Assembly (NCBI GenBank): GCA_015075375.1
Contig: JABTUM010000001.1
Span: forward strand, 2,971,201-3,035,200
DNA: 64,000 nt
Reading direction: 5' to 3'
Source of the DNA: Planctomycetota bacterium
GTDB lineage: Bacteria; Planctomycetota; SZUA-567; H5-PLA8
Below are positions 7,637 through 16,536 of this stretch, piece after piece (position 1 is the first letter of the stretch; each line of letters opens with the position of its first letter). The notes beneath the pieces were generated by a model. The model worked only from the letters and a program-made list of their open reading frames with translations, was not told the origin of the DNA and did not search any database. The position numbers and the translations under genes are program-made.

Positions 7637-9145
7637 ATGAACTCCGTCGAGAAATTAAAGCTGGCGAAGGACGGCTTGACGCTTTTGGACGATTTGGAGC
7701 GCGTGGCATCCACCGATTGGCAAGCGCTAGGCGCGGACGAACTTCAGCGCCTTAAATGGTTGGGACTCTTTCATCGCGATCCTACGCCGGGCCGGTTCAT
7801 GCAGCGGTTGCGGATCACGCACGGCTTCCTGACCTCCAACCAGGCCCGCGCCATTGCGCGCTGCGCGGAGCGCTTTGGCAGCGGCGTGCTCGACTTGACC
7901 ACTCGCCAGCAGATTCAACTGCGCGACCTCAAGCTCGGCGACGTGCCCGCGCTCTTCAGACTCCAGCATTCCGTCGGTCTGCACTCCATGCAGACCGGCA
8001 TGGACAACGTTCGCAACGTGACGGGATGCCCCGTGGCCGGTTTGGACGCTCGGGAATTTTTCGACACGCGCGGCATCGCCCGGGAACTCTCCGACCAACT
8101 GGCCGGGAACCGCGCCTTCAGCAACTTGCCGCGAAAATTCAATCTTTGCCTTACGGGCTGCCGCGAAAATTGCGCTCATGCGGAAACCAACGACCTGGGT
8201 TTCGTGCCCGCTCAGCGCAGACGGCGAAGCGGCGCCGAACTGGGCTTTAACCTTCGCGCCGGAGGTGCGCTGGGCGGCGCGAGCCCGCGTTTCGCCACAC
8301 CCCTCGATGTCTTCGTGCGGGCCGAGGAAGCCGTGGAGATTGCGCTGCGCGTACTCGAACTCTTCCGCGACGAAGGGCCGCGCGAACGCCGCAGCCACGC
8401 GCGCTTGAAGGTGCTCCTCGACGCCTGGGGCGAGGAGCGGTTTCGCGCGGAACTCGAACGCCGCGCCGGGCGGGCGCTTGAGCGGGCCGCGGAAGAGGAG
8501 TTCCTTGGCGAAGGGCAGAATGCGCATCTGGGAGTCCACCCTCAGAAACAGCCGGGCTTCCACTACGTCGGGCTGTGCGTCCCGGTCGGGCGCATGCAAG
8601 CGAGCCACCTGGCCCAGTTGGCGGACCTCAGCGACCGCTACGGCAAAGGTCAGCTTCGGCTCACGGTTGGACAGAACGTGATCGTTCCTCACGTGGCGGA
8701 ATCGCGCGTTCCCGATCTTCTTGCCGAACCGCTCCTCAAGGAGCTTCCGGCGGATCCGCATCCGGCGCTCGCCGGTTTGGTCGCATGCGTAGGCGACGAT
8801 TACTGCTCCTATTCGACGATCGATACCAAGGGCTTGGGATTATGGCTTGCCGCGCAGGTTAAAGATCGCCTGCCCGCTGGCGCGCCCGCGCGGATTCACA
8901 TCTCCGGCTGTCCGCGCGGCTGCGGAAAGCATCACGTCGCGCAGTTCGGGATTCTAGGCGGCGTCATGAAGTGCGGCGGCGAGTTGAAGCCGACCGCCGA
9001 CCTTTTTGTCGGAGGCGCGACCGGACCGCAGATGCGCTTGGGCGAAAAGACCGCCGAACGCCTCGACTGGAACGAACTGCCGGATCTGCTGGTCCGCTTG
9101 GCGGCCGGCGAACTCGCTACGGCTTTGGTACTGCAACGCGTATGA
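7637..9145 (+). CDS. nirA: Ferredoxin-dependent assimilatory nitrite reductase
   Basis: This 502-residue cytoplasmic enzyme reduces nitrite to ammonium with six electrons from ferredoxin. It shows the duplicated siroheme/[4Fe-4S] reductase layout. N-terminal signatures are LFHRDPTPGRFMQRLRITHGFL, TTRQQIQLRDL, NVRNVTGCPVAGLD, and NLPRKFN followed by GCRENCAHAETNDLGFVPA. The cluster and siroheme ligands are C384 and C390 (CVGDDYC) and C425 and C429 (CPRGC). The GCRENCAHAE block is typical of nitrite rather than sulfite reductases. The start is an ATG with only a weak GGAA upstream. It overlaps the nitrate reductase gene by 4 bp (ATGA), so both subunits of the pathway are made together. Confidence 0.9.
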   Translation: MNSVEKLKLAKDGLTLLDDLERVASTDWQALGADELQRLKWLGLFHRDPTPGRFMQRLRITHGFLTSNQARAIARCAERFGSGVLDLTTRQQIQLRDLKLGDVPALFRLQHSVGLHSMQTGMDNVRNVTGCPVAGLDAREFFDTRGIARELSDQLAGNRAFSNLPRKFNLCLTGCRENCAHAETNDLGFVPAQRRRRSGAELGFNLRAGGALGGASPRFATPLDVFVRAEEAVEIALRVLELFRDEGPRERRSHARLKVLLDAWGEERFRAELERRAGRALERAAEEEFLGEGQNAHLGVHPQKQPGFHYVGLCVPVGRMQASHLAQLADLSDRYGKGQLRLTVGQNVIVPHVAESRVPDLLAEPLLKELPADPHPALAGLVACVGDDYCSYSTIDTKGLGLWLAAQVKDRLPAGAPARIHISGCPRGCGKHHVAQFGILGGVMKCGGELKPTADLFVGGATGPQMRLGEKTAERLDWNELPDLLVRLAAGELATALVLQRV

Positions 9146-11295
9146 GCCACCCGGGCCTGCACCACGGCGAATCGGTCTGCCCCTACTGCGGCGTCGGCTG
9201 CCGGCTTTGGGTCGAGGCCGAAGGCGAGCGCCTCATCCGCGTGAAGGGCGTCGAGGATGCCGCCGCCAACCGCGGACGATTGTGCCACAAAGGCGCGACG
9301 CTGTGGCACGTGATCGACACGCCCGACCGGCTTCGCTTTCCGCTCCAACGCACGCTGGGCGGAGGGTTTCGCCGCATCTCCTGGGCGAAGGCGATCAAGC
9401 TCATCGCCGGACGCCTGCGCGGGCTCCACGCGACCCATGGCCCCGACAGCGTTGCTTTTTTCGGTTCCGGCCAACTGGATACCGAATCGGCTTATCTCGC
9501 CTGCAAGCTCTTCAAGGGCGTGCTTGGCACCAACAACACCGACTCCAACAGCCGGCTGTGCATGGCCAGCGCCGCGTACGGGTACTCGAGTTCGTTGGGC
9601 AGCGACGGACCGCCCACTTGTTACGACGATGTGGCCGAAGCCGAGACGATCGTGATCCTTGGCAGCAACATGGCCGAGGCGCATCCGGTCACCTTCGATC
9701 TGGTGCGGCAGCGCAAGCGGGATGCACCGCTGACCCGGATCGTCGTGGTGGACCCGCGCCGAACGCCCACCGCCGAGCGCGCCGATCTGCACCTGCCGCT
9801 GCGGCCGGGCAGCGACTTGGCGTTCCTGCACGCACTTGCGAAACTCCTGCTGCCCGATGCCGACCGAGGCTTCATCGCGGCTCATACGACCGGTTTCGAA
9901 GCCTTCGAAGCTTACTTGGCGCAGCAAGATCTGAATGCGCTGATCGCGGAGACCGCGCTGCCGGAAGCGCTCGTGCGAGATACGGCGCAAGCCTTGCGCG
10001 GTCGAAAGGTGCTTACCTTTTATTGCATGGGCGCCAACCAGAGCCGTGAGGGCGTCGCCAAGAACCTCGCCATCGTCAATCTGCATCTCCTGCTGGGGCA
10101 AATCGGCATGCCCGGCGCCGGGCCCTTCTCGCTCACCGGGCAGCCCAACGCCATGGGCGGTCGCGAATCGGGACTCCTGGCGCACCAGCTTCCGGGCTAT
10201 CGATTGACCGCCAACGAAGTACATCGCGCCGAAGTCGCCGCGCATTGGGGCTATCCTGCCGGCGCTCTCTCGCCCCGGCCGGGGCTTACCGCGGTTGAAA
10301 TGTTCCGCGCTCTTGAGACCGGGAAGCTCAAGGCCATCTGGATCGCCGCCACCAACCCAGCCGCCAGCATGCCCGATCTGCATCAGGTTCAGCGCGCGCT
10401 GCGCCAAGCCGAGTTGGTCGTCGTTCAGGATTGTTACCATCCGACCGAGACGACCCAACACGCGGACCTGATTCTCCCCGCGGCGCAATGGGTCGAGAAG
10501 GACTGGACCGGAACCAACAGCGAGCGCATGGTCAGCTTCAGCCCGCGCCTGATCGCTCCGGTGGGTGAAGCGCTGCCCGATTACGAGATCATTCGCCGGG
10601 TGGCCGTGGCTCTGGGCGCGCAAGGCTTCGACTTTCCTTCGCGCGAGGCCCTGTGGGACGAGTTCCGCACGCTCACCTCGGGGCGGCCTTGCGATATGAA
10701 CGGGATGAGCGCGGCCAGGCTTTGCAGTGCCCGGGAATTGCAGTGGCCTTGTCCGCACGAGGAACATCCAGGCACGAAGCGCCGTTATCTGGACCGGGCT
10801 TTTCACACGCCGGACGGCCGAGCGCGGTTCCATGTCAACAAGCCGGTGGGGCCGCACGAACGCACCGACGCCGAGTACCCGCTGATTCTCACCACGGGGC
10901 GCCTCGCCGCGCATTGGCACACACGCACACGCACGGGCAAGGTGATCTCGCTGAACTTCAAAGCGCCCGGCCCGTCGTTGCAGATTCACCCGCACGACGC
11001 CGGCCCGCGCGGCATCGAGGACGGCGCGGAGGTGGTTGTTTCCAACCGCCGCGGCTTCGTCCGGGTCGTCGCTGAAGTAACCGAAACGATCCCGCCCGGC
11101 ACGGTCTTTACCACGTTTCATTGGGGGGATTTGCACGCGCCGCACAGCAACGCGAACTACCTGACCCACGCGGCGCTCGATCCGATCAGCAAGCAGCCGG
11201 AATACAAATATGCCGCGGTCGAAGTAGCCGCCGTGCGCACATGGGTACCGGCGGCGCCCGTAGTCTCGGATCCGACCGAGATGCTAAACGCGTAA
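9142..11295 (+). CDS. narB: Assimilatory nitrate reductase, molybdopterin catalytic protein (NarB/NasA type)
   Basis: This 717-residue cytoplasmic enzyme reduces nitrate to nitrite. The N-terminus holds the [4Fe-4S] motif C13-x2-C16-x3-C20 and C48. The Mo-coordinating Cys is C140 in SRLCMASA. Other bis-MGD oxidoreductase signatures are GTNNTDSNSRLCM, VILGSNMAEAHP, RTPTAERADLHLPLRPGSDLAFL, MGANQSREGVAKNLAIVNLHLLLG, GAGPFSLTGQPNAMGGRE and the C-terminal TGRLAAHWHTRTRTGK domain. Length and lack of a Tat signal or FAD domain fit ferredoxin-dependent NarB. The start codon ATGA overlaps the nirA stop. Confidence 0.9.
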   Translation: MSHPGLHHGESVCPYCGVGCRLWVEAEGERLIRVKGVEDAAANRGRLCHKGATLWHVIDTPDRLRFPLQRTLGGGFRRISWAKAIKLIAGRLRGLHATHGPDSVAFFGSGQLDTESAYLACKLFKGVLGTNNTDSNSRLCMASAAYGYSSSLGSDGPPTCYDDVAEAETIVILGSNMAEAHPVTFDLVRQRKRDAPLTRIVVVDPRRTPTAERADLHLPLRPGSDLAFLHALAKLLLPDADRGFIAAHTTGFEAFEAYLAQQDLNALIAETALPEALVRDTAQALRGRKVLTFYCMGANQSREGVAKNLAIVNLHLLLGQIGMPGAGPFSLTGQPNAMGGRESGLLAHQLPGYRLTANEVHRAEVAAHWGYPAGALSPRPGLTAVEMFRALETGKLKAIWIAATNPAASMPDLHQVQRALRQAELVVVQDCYHPTETTQHADLILPAAQWVEKDWTGTNSERMVSFSPRLIAPVGEALPDYEIIRRVAVALGAQGFDFPSREALWDEFRTLTSGRPCDMNGMSAARLCSARELQWPCPHEEHPGTKRRYLDRAFHTPDGRARFHVNKPVGPHERTDAEYPLILTTGRLAAHWHTRTRTGKVISLNFKAPGPSLQIHPHDAGPRGIEDGAEVVVSNRRGFVRVVAEVTETIPPGTVFTTFHWGDLHAPHSNANYLTHAALDPISKQPEYKYAAVEVAAVRTWVPAAPVVSDPTEMLNA

Positions 11296-11592
11296 CTCAG
11301 CCTGCTCCGTTGCGTGCGACTTCCGGCAGGGAAGCGAAGAGAGGTCGCTTCGGCGCATCACGAGGTTTGCGCTTCGATCGTTCATATTCATTCTCGGCCG
11401 CGTTGCACGAACTCATGCTGCGCCAAGCGAAAGCGGGAGGTCGCAAGAATGGCCGCATTGACGGCTTTGCGTCCCTCGTGATCGTGCGGAACGGTCCAAA
11501 TGGCGCGGATCCGGACGAACGCCCTTGACCCCCTCTGGAAAATACGAATGCTTTGAGGCTGGGGGAGTGTCGGGTCGATCGAAGATCGAGCT
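11296..11592. other. Intergenic region after the nitrate reductase gene
   Basis: In these 297 bp no gene, terminator with a T-run or strong repeat was recognised. A TTGACC at 11525-11530 lies 63 bp before the next start, but no -10 box at normal spacing follows it. Confidence 0.5.
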
Positions 11593-13266
11593 ATGCGCGA
11601 TGGTATTGGATTTCTTGGCTGGATCGTGCTCGGTCTCGCGTTGGCGTGCGGCCTGCCGCTTTGCGCGCAGGAGGTTCCCGAACAGGATCCGCTTTGGCGC
11701 GAGGCCGAACGGGCCCACGACGCCGAGGCCCTTCCGCATTGGCGCAAGCTGGCCGAAAAGTATCCGCAAGCCGAGTCAGTCTGGTATCGGCTGGGGCGCG
11801 CGCTGTACGACTCCGCGGAGTACGAGGAGGCTCTCGATGCGCTTCGCAAAGCCGCCGAACGGGGCCATACGCCGGCCGATATCCAGCATCGATTGGGCCG
11901 CACACTGGCCAAACTCAAACGCCATGCCGAGGCGGAACAGGCATTTCGCGAGGCGCTGAAGCACGACGCCGATCTGGTTGCGGCGCAATTCGGGCTCGCC
12001 TCGGCTCAGTACAATCAGGATCGCGCCGCCGAAGCGCTGCCGGCCTTCAAGGTGCTGGCCGAACGCGAGGACGATTGGGGCGCCTCGGCGCGGGAGTACG
12101 TCGCCCACTGCTACTACGATACGGGCCAATTTGCCGAAGCCGCGGGCGCCTGGTCCCGTCTGGCGGAAGCGCTCCCGGACGATCCGTACCGGCGCTGGAT
12201 GCTGGCGCGCAGTTTGTACAAAGCGAAGCGCTACGCCGAGGCGCTGCCGCACCTCCAGTTCGTGCGCGAGAAAAGCTCCGCCCGGGCCGATGCCGCGCGG
12301 TACTACGAGGCCGCCTGCCTGGAAGGATTGGGCCGTTCCCGCGAAGCCGAGTCCGCTTACGCCGACTTGAGCCGAGGCGGCTCGGGCGAGTGGTCGGTTG
12401 AGGCGGCCAAGGCGGCCGACCGGATCGCCGGCCGGCCCTTTCGGCTCTATCTGGATGTGCTCGAAGGATTCGATACCGGCATCATCGCCACCGGCGACGA
12501 AAGCGCGGTGCTCAACGAACGCGATACCTTCACGCAGGTGTACGCGCTGGGCGAAGGACGCTTGCTGCGGCGGGAGCGCTTCGAGTTTTGGGTAGGCGGC
12601 GAGCATTTCGGCCTGCATTACCCGCGCGTGCACGACAACGACTACTTCGAGGACACCGGCACGATCTCGCTGCGGTTTCTCCAGGCGGGGCCGTTTCGTA
12701 CGGTGGAATTGAAGTACGGCTTCAAGTACGCGCAGTTCGACTACCAGCCTTATTCGCGCGAGCACTTTGTCGAAGCGAGCGCCGAGTACCGCAGCGGGCC
12801 GCACCGGCTGCGTTTCGGCGCGACCTACGGCGAACCCGACTACTTCCGCGAATCCGAGGGCCTCACCGGCACCCGCGCTCGGGTCTTTTGGGATTGGCGG
12901 CGCACGCTGCCGCTTTGGGATCACGAGTTGCGCTTGCGCGGGAACCTCGATTACCGCTGGAGCCAAGCCGACGTCTCGCAGCGCTTCACGCAGCGCGTCC
13001 GGCTGATGTATCGAGCGAAGATCTGGCGCGATCTGTACGGCCAACTGGAAGGTACCTACCGGCGCGATGACTATCCCGAAAGCCAGTCCGCGACCGCGCC
13101 GCAGCGCACCGACCAGCGTTTGCGCGGCGAAGCGCGGCTCGATTACCAGCTCTGGAAGCACTTCTCTTTTAATTGGGGCTATACGTACGAAGCGCAGGAT
13201 TCCACGCGATCCGACCAGGAGTACGGCCGGCACCAGATCGACGCCGGATTCACCTTCAATTTCTGA
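11593..13266 (+). CDS. TPR repeat protein with C-terminal outer-membrane beta-barrel
   Basis: This is a 557-residue exported protein. A signal peptide (IGFLGWIVLGLALACGLPLCA) precedes residues about 27-270, which are TPR-like helical repeats (WYRLGRALYDSAEYEEALDALRKAAERG, IQHRLGRTLAKLKRHAEAEQAFREAL, RWMLARSLYKAKRYAEALPHL). Residues about 280-557 are alternating amphipathic strands of a barrel (FEFWVGGEHFGLHYPRV, VELKYGFKYAQFDYQPY, HRLRFGATYGEPDYF, LRGEARLDYQLWKHFSFNWGYTYEAQD), ending FTFNF with a terminal Phe. The layout resembles outer-membrane proteins that use periplasmic TPRs to bind partners, as in polysaccharide or cellulose export. No partner gene is adjacent, so the role is open. The upstream ribosome site is weak. 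Confidence 0.7.
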   Translation: MRDGIGFLGWIVLGLALACGLPLCAQEVPEQDPLWREAERAHDAEALPHWRKLAEKYPQAESVWYRLGRALYDSAEYEEALDALRKAAERGHTPADIQHRLGRTLAKLKRHAEAEQAFREALKHDADLVAAQFGLASAQYNQDRAAEALPAFKVLAEREDDWGASAREYVAHCYYDTGQFAEAAGAWSRLAEALPDDPYRRWMLARSLYKAKRYAEALPHLQFVREKSSARADAARYYEAACLEGLGRSREAESAYADLSRGGSGEWSVEAAKAADRIAGRPFRLYLDVLEGFDTGIIATGDESAVLNERDTFTQVYALGEGRLLRRERFEFWVGGEHFGLHYPRVHDNDYFEDTGTISLRFLQAGPFRTVELKYGFKYAQFDYQPYSREHFVEASAEYRSGPHRLRFGATYGEPDYFRESEGLTGTRARVFWDWRRTLPLWDHELRLRGNLDYRWSQADVSQRFTQRVRLMYRAKIWRDLYGQLEGTYRRDDYPESQSATAPQRTDQRLRGEARLDYQLWKHFSFNWGYTYEAQDSTRSDQEYGRHQIDAGFTFNF

Positions 13267-13567
13267 TGCTATCCCGCTCCACATCGTCGTGGGATGCGGC
13301 ATCGAAGCCGTTCCCGCAGGTGCTTCGTGCGACGAATAGGCGCTAAAAACTACTCCGTTAGAGCAAGAAAATTCGGCTGCACGAGTGCTGCACGCCCCTA
13401 ATTAAGTTCCTAAGTGTGGGCGGGCAACCTAAATGGGCTATGCACAATAAGTCGTGAAGATTGTAAATGAATTTCAGTGTCTTTTGCGCCAACCATTTGC
13501 TAAGACCATTTTGATCGGATCACGACGTGCGTAGGTTGAGGCAACCCCAAGCTATATAAGGAAGACT
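13267..13567. other. Intergenic region upstream of the ECF sigma gene
   Basis: These 301 bp become AT-rich towards the sigma gene. GGCAACC occurs at 13423-13429 and again at 13540-13546, and resembles ECF -35 elements. Neither has a CGT-type -10 box at the usual 15-17 bp, so no promoter is called. The sigma GTG is preceded by AAGGAAG. Confidence 0.4.
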
Positions 13568-14182
13568 GTGACTCCTCCGCTCAACGACGACGAACTCGTC
13601 GATGCCTACCTTCAGGGAGACGCTTCGGCCGCCGAAGCGTTGGTGGAGGCGTATTGGGACCGCATATATTCGTATGCCTACCGCTTGACGCTGGGAAAGT
13701 CGGACGCCGAGGACATTGCGCAGGAGACATTCCTCCGCGCATTCAGGAATATTTCCAACTACAAGCCCGAAGGACAGTTTAAGGCATGGTTGCTGCGTAT
13801 CGCGACCAACCTGGTGCTGGACCTCCGCAAGTCGCCCAGGGCGCGCGATGTGGTCCTGGATATGTCGAACCAGGGTCCGGTCAAGGTCGGTGAAGGACCC
13901 GAGACGGTCCTGATCGAGCGCGAGCTGGTGCAGGCGTTGTGGCAGGCCGTGCAAGAGTTGAGCAAGGAGCAGCAGATCGCCATGGTCCTGCGCACGGTCG
14001 AACGCATGGACTATACGGAGATCGCCCAGGTTCTGGACGTGAAGGAGAGCACGGCGCGCTGGCACATGTACGAGGCGCGGCGCATCCTGCGGCAGAAGCT
14101 GGGCCGGAAGTTCGACCTGGAGAGCACTTCTCGCGGCCGGGAAGTGGAATTGGAAGCGGAAGCGGGAGGTGCGGACGAATGA
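13568..14182 (+). CDS. ECF-family RNA polymerase sigma factor
   Basis: This is a 204-residue ECF sigma factor. Region 2 runs from about residue 12 to 82 (AYWDRIYSYAYRLTLGKSDAEDIAQETFLRAFRNI...FKAWLLRIATNLVLDLRK). Region 4 runs from about 120 to 178 (LVQALWQAVQELSKEQQIAMVLRTVERMDYTEIAQVLDVKESTARWHMYEARRILRQKL). The GTG at 13568 is chosen because AAGGAAG lies just upstream and the N-terminus then begins directly before region 2. A 25-residue Glu/Arg-rich tail follows region 4. The stop overlaps the next gene by 4 bp, and that gene has the form of a membrane anti-sigma factor. Its regulon is unknown; the prepilin cluster just downstream is a possible target. Confidence 0.88.
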   Translation: MTPPLNDDELVDAYLQGDASAAEALVEAYWDRIYSYAYRLTLGKSDAEDIAQETFLRAFRNISNYKPEGQFKAWLLRIATNLVLDLRKSPRARDVVLDMSNQGPVKVGEGPETVLIERELVQALWQAVQELSKEQQIAMVLRTVERMDYTEIAQVLDVKESTARWHMYEARRILRQKLGRKFDLESTSRGREVELEAEAGGADE

Positions 14183-16239
14183 GCGACCATTCCTCCCACC
14201 GCTACCGCACCGAGGTGCTGCTCAACCGCGCCCTGGACGACGAGTTGGACGGCGAAGAACTCAACGATTTCGAGCGCCTGCTGCGCCAGGATCCGGTGGC
14301 GCGCCGCGAATTGGCGCGCACCCAGTTGATCGAACGTGCTTACGCGGCGTTGCCGGTAGAGCCCAACGAGACAGGCAAGCGCCGTCTGTTGGGTCTGGTT
14401 CTGGCCGTACCCGCCGCCGAAGCGCGCAAGCGTCAAGCTCGCGAGCAGACCAAGAAGAAGGCGCTGAGCAAGCCCAGTTGGTATCGCCGGCCCATGACCA
14501 TGTGGATGGGCTTGGCCATGCTGGCGGCGGGCGGATTGGGCATTTGGATGTCGCAGAGCGCCCCGCCTGTTCAGCCGGTCGTGAAAGTCTCGCCGCTCTT
14601 TACGCAGCGCTTCGGCGATCAGCTCGCCATTCTCGAGGCGCTGCAACAGGATCTGCTTACCGCCGCGCAGCACATGCCCGGACCCGAGATGGCGCAGACC
14701 CACGAGCGCCTGGCCGACGATCTTTTAGGCGCGCTGTACTACTACCGCAATTCAGAGGCGGAGCGGCATGCCGCGGCCGTGGCGTACCTGCGCACGTTCC
14801 ACTTCGGACTGCTCCCGGCTATCCAGGAAGGGCAGATCCTGCTCGACCGCGCCGGCACTTTCCGTTCGCGGCGCCACGCGCTGGATGCGCTGGATGAAAA
14901 CTCCGACAGCACGTTGGCCGCGGCCATCGCGATCACGGCCTATGCGTGCGATCTGCTAGAAGGCCGCACGCTCGAACCGGCGCTGGTGGCGCCGCCCGCT
15001 CCGGGGTTGACGCTTACCGCACAACTGGCCGAGGGCGCCCTCAGCATGCGTTCGGTCGTCGATCCGCTGGCGCGCGCCGAACTCCTCAGCGGATTGGCCA
15101 ATCGCCTGGATGTGGCCGTGCACCGCCCGCACCTGCCGCCCGCCGATTCGGTGCGGTTACAGCGCATGCTGACCACGCTCTCGACCGAAGGCTTGCAGTC
15201 CATTGCGGTCCGGCACAAGGACACGGTGGCGAACGAGCCGCGATACGCCGAGTTGCTCAAGCAGGATCAGGCACGCTTGAACGCGCTGCAGGCCGATTTA
15301 AGCCGCCTGCCTGTGGCGCAGCGCGAAGTGGCCGCCGGTTCGATCTCGGACGCGCTTCAGAGCAATGCCAAGACCCTCGACTTGCTGCCCAGTTCGGCGC
15401 ACGGGCAGGAGCAACTGAATCCCGCCGCTCCGGAGCTTCAGGAGCGCTTGCCGATTCAGGAGTCCTCGCCGGCACCCGAAACGCTGAATCCCAAAATAGA
15501 TTCGCAGGAAGAAACCGACGGCGCGCAGAATGCCGGTCCCGAAGGAAAAGAATCCGGCCAAGGCAGCGAGAACGCACAGGGCGGCGGTCCGCCGGAGCAT
15601 GCCGGAGGCCCGCCAGACCACGCGGGAGGTCCGCCGGCCCATGCACAGGGAAACGGCGCTTCCGGCGAATCCTCGAAGGGTAAGGGGAATTCGGGCGAAG
15701 GCTCGGTGAAGAGCCACGAGAAATCCGCCGGCGCGGCTTCAGGCAAGAGTGCGGATTCGAAACCGGCTAACGGAAGCCCGGGCAACGGTCCTAAAGCCGG
15801 CGAGGTGCAGGGCAAGGGTGCTGATTCGGAGAAGAGCCTTGGTGGCGGTTCCGAAAAGAGCGATGCTTTACACGGAGCCAAGGGTAACGATTCCTCGGAA
15901 GGTCCAAGCGAAAAACACGAGTCACCCAAGCCGAGCGAGAAGCCGGAAAGCGGGCGATCGGACATAGGCGGTCCGGATCGCCCCGATCACGGCGGCGGGC
16001 CGGATAAGCCCGAGAGTCCGGATAAGCCCGATAAACCGGACCAGCCCGAGAAGCCGGAAGGCCCCGATAGACCCGACAAGCCGGATAGACCGGAAGGTCC
16101 GGACAAGCCCGATAAGCCGGAAGGACCGGACAAACCCGATAAACCAGAGGGTCCGGATAAGCCCGATAAACCTGAGGGACCGGATAAACCCGATAAGCCG
16201 GAAAAGCCAGACAAACCGGATAAGCCCGGCAAGGGATAA
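14179..16239 (+). CDS. Putative transmembrane anti-sigma factor with Pro-Asp-Lys repeat tail
   Basis: This is a 686-residue protein. Residues 10-65 look like a short cytoplasmic sigma-binding helical domain (EVLLNRALDDELDGEELNDFERLLRQDPVARREL) without the zinc Cys/His motif. A Lys-rich stretch then leads to one membrane helix at about 106-125 (MTMWMGLAMLAAGGLGIWM). The extracytoplasmic part is helical up to about residue 430, then becomes Gly/Ser/Lys/His-rich. From residue 608 to the end it is a near-perfect repeat of PDKPDKPEG units. The 4-bp overlap with the ECF sigma gene and the topology support an anti-sigma role. The proline-rich repeats could span the cell wall or bind surface polymers. 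Assignment as anti-sigma is by context and N-terminal form only. Confidence 0.65.
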   Translation: MSDHSSHRYRTEVLLNRALDDELDGEELNDFERLLRQDPVARRELARTQLIERAYAALPVEPNETGKRRLLGLVLAVPAAEARKRQAREQTKKKALSKPSWYRRPMTMWMGLAMLAAGGLGIWMSQSAPPVQPVVKVSPLFTQRFGDQLAILEALQQDLLTAAQHMPGPEMAQTHERLADDLLGALYYYRNSEAERHAAAVAYLRTFHFGLLPAIQEGQILLDRAGTFRSRRHALDALDENSDSTLAAAIAITAYACDLLEGRTLEPALVAPPAPGLTLTAQLAEGALSMRSVVDPLARAELLSGLANRLDVAVHRPHLPPADSVRLQRMLTTLSTEGLQSIAVRHKDTVANEPRYAELLKQDQARLNALQADLSRLPVAQREVAAGSISDALQSNAKTLDLLPSSAHGQEQLNPAAPELQERLPIQESSPAPETLNPKIDSQEETDGAQNAGPEGKESGQGSENAQGGGPPEHAGGPPDHAGGPPAHAQGNGASGESSKGKGNSGEGSVKSHEKSAGAASGKSADSKPANGSPGNGPKAGEVQGKGADSEKSLGGGSEKSDALHGAKGNDSSEGPSEKHESPKPSEKPESGRSDIGGPDRPDHGGGPDKPESPDKPDKPDQPEKPEGPDRPDKPDRPEGPDKPDKPEGPDKPDKPEGPDKPDKPEGPDKPDKPEKPDKPDKPGKG
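16000..16236 (+). repeat. In-frame tandem repeat encoding PDKPDKPEG units
   Basis: This is a 27-bp coding repeat with synonymous drift (GATAAGCCC, GATAAACCG, GACAAGCCC variants). It gives alternating Pro and charged residues at the C-terminus of the anti-sigma-like protein. The last four units are the most alike. The repeat number could vary between strains by recombination. Confidence 0.85.
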
Positions 16240-16267
16240 GAAAAGCTTGGCTCACCTCGGAGCCCCT

Positions 16268-16295
16268 AAACCGCCTGCCCTGCGCAGGCGGTTTT
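16268..16295 (+). terminator. Rho-independent terminator
   Basis: CCGCCTGC (16271-16278), a CCTGC loop and GCAGGCGG (16284-16291) form an 8-bp GC stem. AAA before and TTTT after extend the pairing and supply the U-tract. It lies 29 bp after the anti-sigma-like stop codon and should end the sigma/anti-sigma operon before the prepilin cluster. Confidence 0.85.
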
Positions 16296-16536
16296 CGTTC
16301 ATGTGCAATCGGACCTGCGTTGGTGTATTTTTTTGAACGATTCACCTAAAATCACACAAAGTCTTTCATGTATTTGATTTAAGCGCAATTTTAACACTTA
16401 AGAATTCGCCAACACCACCCCCTTCTGCGCGTTGTGCATGATGAGGAATCGGGCTCTGCCCGGCTCCTGCCCTTGGACTTTGCTTCAAAACGGGGAATGG
16501 GCTTCAGAAGCCCCGTACCCCTTGAGGAGAGCGCAG

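Noticed and set aside
8932..11169. 745-codon open frame on the minus strand across nirA and narB
   Set aside because: Shadow of narB, which carries all catalytic cysteines on the plus strand.
11776..13302. 508-codon minus-strand frame
   Set aside because: Antisense shadow of the TPR/barrel gene with no start signal and Arg/Ala/Gly-rich nonsense composition.
13423..13546. Two GGCAACC motifs as ECF promoters for the sigma operon
   Set aside because: Neither has a -10 element at a normal distance, and the second lies only 22 bp before the start codon.
16000..16236. 27-bp tandem repeat as a CRISPR array
   Set aside because: There are no spacers; the repeat is in frame and encodes a proline-rich protein tail.
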